From positions 1-61,642 of the forward strand of contig NZ_BAXB01000022.1 in assembly GCF_000698145.1 (NCBI RefSeq): a stretch of 61,642 nucleotides of DNA, read 5' to 3'. The stretch comes from Geomicrobium sp. JCM 19039 (GTDB taxonomy: Bacteria; Bacillota; Bacilli; Bacillales; Marinococcaceae). The position numbers and the translations under genes were made by a program. The stretch's first letter is position 1. Every line of letters begins with the position of its first letter. This document shows, piece by piece, positions 55,197-61,642 of the stretch. Below the pieces are notes generated by a model. That model did not search any database. It saw only the letters and a list, made by a program, of their open reading frames with translations, and was not told the origin of the DNA.

Positions 55197-56074
55197 AAGA
55201 CTACCTTGTAAAAGCATCAGCATACGATAACCAAATCCGAATTTATGCAGCCGCAGCAACGAATATGGTAAATGAGGCAGTTGGGCGGCATGGAGTGTGG
55301 CCAACTGCAGCGGCGGCTCTCGGGCGAACCATGATCACAGGTACGATGATGGGCGCGATGCTAAAAGGGGAAGACAAAGTGACAATTAAAGTAGAAGGCG
55401 ATGGACCGGTAGGGCCGATCATCGTTGATAGCGATGCTCACGGCAATACTCGTGGTTATGTATACAACCCTGCTGTTCATTTTGACTTAAATGCAAACGG
55501 AAAGCTTGATGTCGCCCGAGCTGTAGGAACAAATGGTCATATCGCGATCACGAAAAATCTTGGAATGAAAGAGCAGTTTACAGGTCATTCCCCGATCGTT
55601 TCTGGAGAGCTAGGGGAAGATTTCACGTATTACTTTGCGAAATCTGAGCAAATCCCGTCATCGGTTGGTGTCGGAGTCCTTGTGGATACCGACCATTCGA
55701 TTAAAGCCGCGGGCGGCTTTATATTGCAAGTCATGCCAGGAGCGGATGATGCGACGGTGACGAAGGTGGAACAGCAAATTGGGGCGATGCCACCTGTGTC
55801 TAAGCTCATTGAACGTGGCGATTCTCCAGAGCAAATCATCGCTACCGTAACAGGTGGGGAATACAAAAAACTTGAGACGATGGATGTTGCATTTAAATGT
55901 GAGTGTTCCCGTGAACGAATTGCTAGAGCCATAGTCAGTCTTGGTTCTGATGAGATTCAATCGATGATTGAAGAAGACGGCGGGGCAGAGACGCAGTGTC
56001 ATTTTTGTAATGAGAAGTATGACTTCAACGAAGTTGACTTACAAGAGCTCAAAGACGAAGCTAACGCACATTAA
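55193..56074 (+). CDS. hslO: Redox-regulated chaperone Hsp33
   Basis: 293-residue holdase activated by oxidation. The zinc-binding cysteines CEC (near residue 238) and CHFC (near residue 271) form the C-terminal redox switch. The N-terminal core includes GTMMGAMLKGEDKVTIKVEGDGPVG. TTG start at 55193 inside the end of coaX, with AAAGGAGAG upstream. It is in the coaX-hslO-cysK order of B. subtilis. Confidence 0.95.
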   Translation: MKDYLVKASAYDNQIRIYAAAATNMVNEAVGRHGVWPTAAAALGRTMITGTMMGAMLKGEDKVTIKVEGDGPVGPIIVDSDAHGNTRGYVYNPAVHFDLNANGKLDVARAVGTNGHIAITKNLGMKEQFTGHSPIVSGELGEDFTYYFAKSEQIPSSVGVGVLVDTDHSIKAAGGFILQVMPGADDATVTKVEQQIGAMPPVSKLIERGDSPEQIIATVTGGEYKKLETMDVAFKCECSRERIARAIVSLGSDEIQSMIEEDGGAETQCHFCNEKYDFNEVDLQELKDEANAH

Positions 56075-56090
56075 TGGGCGCAGGAAACAA

Positions 56091-56119
56091 TTGACAGAAA
56101 ATTGCCCTTCCGTTAGAAT
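56091..56119 (+). promoter_or_regulatory. Sigma-A promoter of cysK
   Basis: TTGACA (56091-56096), 17 bases, TAGAAT (56114-56119). The transcript would start near 56126. A TAATACC-type sequence just downstream could be a regulator site such as CymR, but it does not match well enough to call. Confidence 0.7.
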
Positions 56120-56172
56120 GGAGCTAATACCAATAAAAATACTTGGGATTAATTTTGAGGAGGCTATCATTC

Positions 56173-57105
56173 ATGAGTAAAGTTGCAAATTCTGTTACTG
56201 AGTTAATTGGCGATACACCGCTTGTAAAGATCAATCGACTCACTGGGGAAAATGATGCAGATGTGTACCTCAAACTGGAATACTTCAATCCAGGTTCTTC
56301 GGTGAAAGACCGTATTGGCTTGGCGATGATTGAAAGAGCTGAACAAGATGGTAAGATTTCACCAGGTAAAGATACAATTATTGAACCGACGAGTGGGAAT
56401 ACAGGAATTGGCCTTGCGATGGTCGCGGCTGCTAAAGGTTACCGGTCGTTACTCGTTATGCCGGAGACGATGAGTCAAGAGCGCCGAAACCTTCTCAAGG
56501 CTTATGGCGCTGAGCTTGTGCTTACACCTGGACCTGAAGGTATGGGTGGAGCGATTCGAAAAGCGAAAGAGCTTGCCGACGAGAAAGGTTATTTCATGCC
56601 GCAACAGTTCGAAAACCAAGCGAATGTTGATATTCATCGGGAAACGACAGGTAAAGAGCTGTTAAAGCAAGTGGACGGTCAAATTGACTCATTTGTTGCT
56701 GGTATTGGAACTGGCGGTACGATCACAGGAGCTGGTGGGTTGCTGAAAGAAAACTTCCCGAACGTAAGAATTGTCGCCGTAGAACCTGCTGATGCTCCTG
56801 TTTTATCTGGAGGTCAAAAAGGACCCCATAAGATTCAAGGAATTGGCGCCGGTTTTGTTCCTGGTATTCTAAACACAGACATTTATGATGAGATTACTCA
56901 AGTGACGACTGAACAAGCATTTGAGTTTGCGCGACGTGCAGCGAAAGAAGAAGGGGTGCTCGGGGGAATATCCTCAGGTGCGGCCCTTTACGCAGGACTT
57001 GAAGAAGCGAAGAAGCTTGGCAAAGGCAAGAAAGTAGTCGTTGTGATCCCTTCAAACGGAGAACGGTACTTGAGTACTCCGTTATATCAATTTGATGACG
57101 AGTAA
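56173..57105 (+). CDS. cysK: Cysteine synthase A (O-acetylserine thiol-lyase)
   Basis: PLP enzyme forming cysteine from O-acetylserine and sulfide. 310 residues. The PLP lysine is in [10 protein letters not shown] near residue 43, the substrate loop [11 protein letters not shown] near residue 74, and the phosphate-binding [12 protein letters not shown] near residue 180. ATG 56173 follows GAGGAGG. It has its own promoter and lies between hslO and the folate genes. Confidence 0.96.
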   Translation: MSKVANSVTELIGDTPLVKINRLTGENDADVYLKLEYFNPGSSVKDRIGLAMIERAEQDGKISPGKDTIIEPTSGNTGIGLAMVAAAKGYRSLLVMPETMSQERRNLLKAYGAELVLTPGPEGMGGAIRKAKELADEKGYFMPQQFENQANVDIHRETTGKELLKQVDGQIDSFVAGIGTGGTITGAGGLLKENFPNVRIVAVEPADAPVLSGGQKGPHKIQGIGAGFVPGILNTDIYDEITQVTTEQAFEFARRAAKEEGVLGGISSGAALYAGLEEAKKLGKGKKVVVVIPSNGERYLSTPLYQFDDE

Positions 57106-57119
57106 AGAAACGTATCAGT

Positions 57120-57152
57120 AGCGGCTCCATTTAGGGGTCGCTTTTGTTTTTG
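57120..57152 (+). terminator. Probable terminator after cysK
   Basis: AGCGGCTCC and GGGGTCGCT form an imperfect stem, followed by TTTTGTTTTT. Confidence 0.45.
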
Positions 57153-57221
57153 TATACAAGATGATAAACTATGGAGATAGTAAGATGAGTAGAGTTTAGC
57201 TGAGCTGAGGAGGAAATTAGT

Positions 57222-57812
57222 ATGTTACTTATGATTGATAATTATGATTCTTTCACGTACAACCTTGTACAGTATTTCGGTGAGTATGGTGAGGACTGCC
57301 GGGTATTTCGTAATGACGAAATTACACTTGAAGATATGATCGAGCTCGGGCCAGAGCGTCTTGTCATTTCTCCAGGACCGTGTTATCCCGACCAAGCAGG
57401 AATTAGCTTAAAAGCTATCGAATATTTCAGTGGTAAAATTCCTGTGTTAGGTGTCTGTCTTGGTCACCAAGCGATTGGGCAAGTGTTTGGAGGTTCTGTG
57501 AAACAAGCACCTCGGTTAATGCACGGTAAGACATCATCATTAATTCACGACAATAAAGGGTTGTATAAAGGAATACCGCAAAATACAAAAATCATGCGTT
57601 ATCACTCGTTGACCGTTGATCAAGATACACTTCCCGACAGCCTGCTCCCAACGGCTTGGACTGAGGAAGGTGAGCTCATGGGCTTTCGCCACCGCGAGCA
57701 TCCAACAGAAGGGGTGCAGTTCCACCCTGAGTCAATTATGACAACAGAGGGAAAACGAATGATGCAGCAATGGTTGCAAACAGAAGCTACATTAGCTCCT
57801 GCCGCACCGTGA
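57222..57812 (+). CDS. pabA: Aminodeoxychorismate/anthranilate synthase glutaminase subunit
   Basis: Class I glutamine amidotransferase of 196 residues that supplies ammonia to the chorismate-using subunit for p-aminobenzoate, and in bacilli also for anthranilate. IDNYDSFTYNLVQYFGE at the N-terminus, the nucleophile in GVCLGHQAIG (Cys near residue 79) and the catalytic FHPESI near residue 170 are present. pabB and pabC, which flank it in B. subtilis, are absent: cysK is upstream and folP downstream. AGGAGG precedes the ATG. Confidence 0.93.
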   Translation: MLLMIDNYDSFTYNLVQYFGEYGEDCRVFRNDEITLEDMIELGPERLVISPGPCYPDQAGISLKAIEYFSGKIPVLGVCLGHQAIGQVFGGSVKQAPRLMHGKTSSLIHDNKGLYKGIPQNTKIMRYHSLTVDQDTLPDSLLPTAWTEEGELMGFRHREHPTEGVQFHPESIMTTEGKRMMQQWLQTEATLAPAAP

Positions 57813-57845
57813 TGGCATGTTGTTAGATAGAAAGGAAGAAGGCAT

Positions 57846-58691
57846 ATGACACCAACCGATGCGATGAGTTGGGGAAAGTGGCAGCTAGACTTTACGAAGA
57901 AGACACTCATCATGGGTGTGTTGAATGTCACCCCAGACTCCTTTTCTGATGGAGGGCGATACGAAGCGGTCGATGTAGCTGTGGCTCAAGCTAAAGCTAT
58001 GGTTACTAACGGTGCAGATGTTATTGACATCGGTGGGGAGTCGACTCGGCCGGGATTCACTCCTGTCTCGCAAGTAGATGAAATCGGACGAGTACTACCT
58101 GTCATAGAAGCGCTTAATGGAGAAGTTGATGTACCGATTTCCATTGATACGTATAAAGCTGAGACAGCTAGGCGAGCCATAGAAGCAGGGGCAGCCATCA
58201 TCAATGATATTTGGGGAGCGAAATACGACCCAGAGATAGCGAAGGTTGCAGCAAAAACAGGCGTGCCGATTATCCTTACTCATAACAGACAATCGTTAGA
58301 GTATGCACATTTCATGGACGACGTGATTCGTGATCTTCAGGAGAGTGTACAAATATGTGTTCGAGCCGGTGTTCAAACCGACCGTATCATTATCGATCCG
58401 GGCATCGGGTTTGCCAAATCTTATGAACAGAACTTAGAACTGATGCGGCGGCTGAATGAGCTTACAAACTTAGGCTTTCCAATTTTGCTTGGCACGTCTC
58501 GGAAGTCCTTGATTGCACAGACGTTACACACGCCACCAGAGGACCGCTTAGAAGGTACAAGTGCAACGATTGCCCTCGGTATTGAGCGTGGATGCCATAT
58601 TGTGCGTGTGCATGACGTAAAAGAAATGGCGCGAACCTCAAAGATGATGGATGCGATGTTAGGAAAAGGGCAGGTGAACCCGGTTGGATAA
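57846..58691 (+). CDS. folP: Dihydropteroate synthase
   Basis: Joins p-aminobenzoate and the pterin diphosphate; target of sulfonamides. 281 residues, TIM barrel. Motifs: MGVLNVTPDSFSDGG near residue 24, DIGGESTRPGF near residue 61, and DPGIGFAKS near residue 186. GGAAGAAGG precedes the ATG. The stop overlaps the folB start (GTTGGATAA), so folP-folB-folK-yazB is a tightly packed operon. Confidence 0.96.
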   Translation: MTPTDAMSWGKWQLDFTKKTLIMGVLNVTPDSFSDGGRYEAVDVAVAQAKAMVTNGADVIDIGGESTRPGFTPVSQVDEIGRVLPVIEALNGEVDVPISIDTYKAETARRAIEAGAAIINDIWGAKYDPEIAKVAAKTGVPIILTHNRQSLEYAHFMDDVIRDLQESVQICVRAGVQTDRIIIDPGIGFAKSYEQNLELMRRLNELTNLGFPILLGTSRKSLIAQTLHTPPEDRLEGTSATIALGIERGCHIVRVHDVKEMARTSKMMDAMLGKGQVNPVG

Positions 58692-59043
58692 AATCTTTGT
58701 TAATGGAATGAAGTTTTATGCGTATCACGGGGTTTTTGAAGAAGAGAATCGTCTCGGTCAACGCTTTGAAGCCGATGTGGTATTAGAAACTGATCTCAAG
58801 CCCGCTTCCGAAACGGACAACTTAGAGAAAAGTGTTGATTATGGCGAAGTATACCAAATTACGAAGAAAGTCGTAGAAGGACAGGCGTATGATCTCGTTG
58901 AGTCCATTGCTGAAGATGTTGCTTCAGAGTTACTTTCATCTTTTACAATTGTTCAGCGTGTGACTGTTAAAATCATTAAGCCTGACCCACCGATCCCTGG
59001 TCACTATAATTACGTAGCCATTGAAATTGTGAGGGAAAAATGA
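58684..59043 (+). CDS. folB: Dihydroneopterin aldolase
   Basis: Releases glycolaldehyde from dihydroneopterin. 119 residues of the tunnelling fold: FYAYHGVFEEENRLGQRF near residue 9 with the catalytic Glu, DYGEVYQI near residue 53, and the conserved KPDPPIPGHYNYVAIEI near residue 98. TTG start at 58684 within the folP end. The stop overlaps the folK ATG. Confidence 0.95.
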   Translation: MDKIFVNGMKFYAYHGVFEEENRLGQRFEADVVLETDLKPASETDNLEKSVDYGEVYQITKKVVEGQAYDLVESIAEDVASELLSSFTIVQRVTVKIIKPDPPIPGHYNYVAIEIVREK

Positions 59044-59573
59044 TTAACACAGCTTATATTGCTCTTGGCTCAAACATTGAACCAAGAGCAGACTACTTAA
59101 ACCGAGCACTAAGTGAAATAAATCAACATGAACACGTGCAGATGAAACAAGTATCTTCTATATACGAAACAGAACCCGTCGGTTACACTGAGCAGTCTGA
59201 GTTCTTAAATATGGTCATTAGCGTGAACACTTCGTTGCGACCGGAAGAACTTCTTCTTTTTTTGCAAAAGGTAGAGCAACATCTACATCGTGTTCGAGAA
59301 ATTCGGAATGGACCGAGAACAATTGACCTTGACATTCTTCTCTTTAACGATGAGAATATTGAATTGGAACAGTTGTGTATCCCACATCCTCGCATGCAAG
59401 ACCGGGCATTTGTGCTCGCTCCGATGCAAGAAATTGCTCCTTTTGTTCAGATACCAACTCTTAATACATCAATAAGGCAGTTGTATACAGCTTTACCGGA
59501 ACGATTAAGAAAAGGGGTATTATTATGGAAACAGCAAGGACAGGAGGAAGAGTTCGGGCTTTTCGAAAGCTGA
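59040..59573 (+). CDS. folK: HPPK, hydroxymethyl-dihydropterin pyrophosphokinase
   Basis: Transfers diphosphate from ATP to the pterin. 177 residues. YIALGSNIEPR near residue 6, SSIYETEPVGYTEQ near residue 39, the RNGPRTIDLDILLF core near residue 87, and the IPHPRMQDRAFVLAPM motif near residue 115 are conserved. The ATG overlaps the folB stop. The C-terminal end (LWKQQ ... EFGLFES) overlaps the start of yazB by about 49 bases, as in B. subtilis. Confidence 0.96.
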   Translation: MINTAYIALGSNIEPRADYLNRALSEINQHEHVQMKQVSSIYETEPVGYTEQSEFLNMVISVNTSLRPEELLLFLQKVEQHLHRVREIRNGPRTIDLDILLFNDENIELEQLCIPHPRMQDRAFVLAPMQEIAPFVQIPTLNTSIRQLYTALPERLRKGVLLWKQQGQEEEFGLFES

Positions 59574-59734
59574 AAGGCTTTACTCAGCAAAGTTTCGCTG
59601 ATCGTATGCACATGTCTGTTTCTGTCGTTGGAGAAATCGAAAGAGGAACACGTGTTGCAGAAGATGATTTTATTGAACGAGCGTCGGATCTTTTGGGAAT
59701 ACCTGTGAATGAACTGCTCGGGGAGAATAAATAG
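59525..59734 (+). CDS. yazB: XRE-type helix-turn-helix protein YazB
   Basis: 69-residue DNA-binding protein made of a single Cro/C1 HTH domain (VRAFRKLKGFTQQSFADRM ... VVGEIERGTR). Target genes are unknown. It starts inside folK. In B. subtilis dusB follows; here dusB is missing and lysS is next. Confidence 0.85.
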   Translation: METARTGGRVRAFRKLKGFTQQSFADRMHMSVSVVGEIERGTRVAEDDFIERASDLLGIPVNELLGENK

Positions 59735-59851
59735 CGTGGAACGGATCTCGACATAGAACAGGGTATGTTCATCATTTTCATGTTGGGTTGTAACGGTGTT
59801 ATTAGAGGACGATTTTCCTTGTAGTAATGGTTAAAGCATTTGTACTTACGC

Positions 59852-61414
<1,563 letters not shown>

Positions 61415-61421
61415 AAGAACG

Positions 61422-61456
61422 AATCCAGTAGTGAATATTCACTACTGGATTTTTTA
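61422..61456 (+). terminator. Terminator after lysS
   Basis: Perfect 14-base stem AATCCAGTAGTGAA with its complement, followed by TTTTTT. Confidence 0.9.
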
Positions 61457-61551
61457 GATTTTCTCTTGCACACGTTTTACGGAGATGATATATTACTATT
61501 TGTCCCAAAAACAACCGAACAAAAACACGAAAAAAACAATATGAAAAAATA

Positions 61552-61580
61552 TTGACGTGCCTATCGGTTGGTGGTAGTAT
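61552..61580 (+). promoter_or_regulatory. Strong sigma-A promoter, probably of an rRNA operon
   Basis: TTGACG (61552-61557), 17 bases, TAGTAT (61575-61580), preceded by about 50 A-rich bases like an UP element and followed by AAGAGTCGC, a word typical of Bacillus rRNA leaders. B. subtilis has rrnJ-rrnW directly after lysS. The rRNA itself is outside the window. Confidence 0.55.
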
Positions 61581-61642
61581 ATTAAGAGTCGCCGCAAGAG
61601 AGGCCGAAACACCGACAGTAACAACAAAAAAGAAACAAAAAA

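Overview
The window is a chromosome segment from an endospore-forming member of the Bacillaceae. Its backbone is collinear with the origin-proximal tmk-to-lysS region of Bacillus subtilis, and almost every backbone gene can be recognised by its protein and its neighbours. Acidic extracellular and C-terminal protein segments (the oligopeptide-binding lipoprotein, the FtsH tail) are compatible with a salt- or alkali-adapted lineage, but that is inference.

Layout. 1-749 is a gene-free lead-in. 750-7552 carries gin, yaaO, tmk, darA, holB, ricT, yabA, a trmN6-yazA fusion and rsmI. abrB (minus strand) is followed by metS with a Met T-box leader, then tatD, rnmV, ksgA, yabG, veg and sspF. A trehalose operon (treP-treA-treR, with cre and TreR operator), a mosaic repeat and a DUF3892 gene lie between sspF and ispE. 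The backbone resumes with ispE, purR, ridA, a lipoprotein gene, spoVG, glmU, prs, ctc, pth, fin, mfd and spoVT. A second accessory block (32.7-39.7 kb) has a chemoreceptor-like protein, a GntR regulator, an MFS transporter, a second copy of the mosaic repeat with a GC-rich insert, and an orphan oligopeptide-binding lipoprotein. Then follow yabN/mazG, rqcP, an 840-base gene-free gap, yabP, yabQ, divIC, yabR, tRNA-Met, spoIIE, yabS, yabT, a two-gene ThrE-type exporter, tilS, hpt, ftsH, coaX, hslO, cysK, pabA, folP, folB, folK, yazB and lysS. The window stops inside what looks like an rRNA operon promoter.

The genes serve translation and tRNA maturation (metS, lysS, tilS, rsmI, ksgA, rnmV, pth, rqcP), replication and repair (holB, yabA, mfd), nucleotide and folate supply, and above all sporulation (gin, fin, yabG, sspF, spoVG, spoVT, yabP, yabQ, spoIIE, yabT). 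Sequences resembling sigma-F, -E, -G, -K and -H promoters stand before the expected genes. The most interesting one is at fin: a sigma-F-like promoter sits inside an inverted repeat whose 3' arm covers the fin ribosome binding site, so read-through mRNA would be closed while the sigma-F mRNA would be open.

A strong technical feature is the number of one-base frameshifts. At least 14 genes are interrupted by about 16 indels, including metS, ftsH, pth, mfd, hpt, spoVG and coaX. Restoring one base each gives proteins of nearly the same length as in B. subtilis. I read these as uncorrected sequencing or assembly indels rather than decayed genes and annotate the genes across them. Relative to B. 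subtilis, yaaR, yabE, the yabM flippase gene, pabB, pabC, dusB and one tRNA gene are absent at their usual places.
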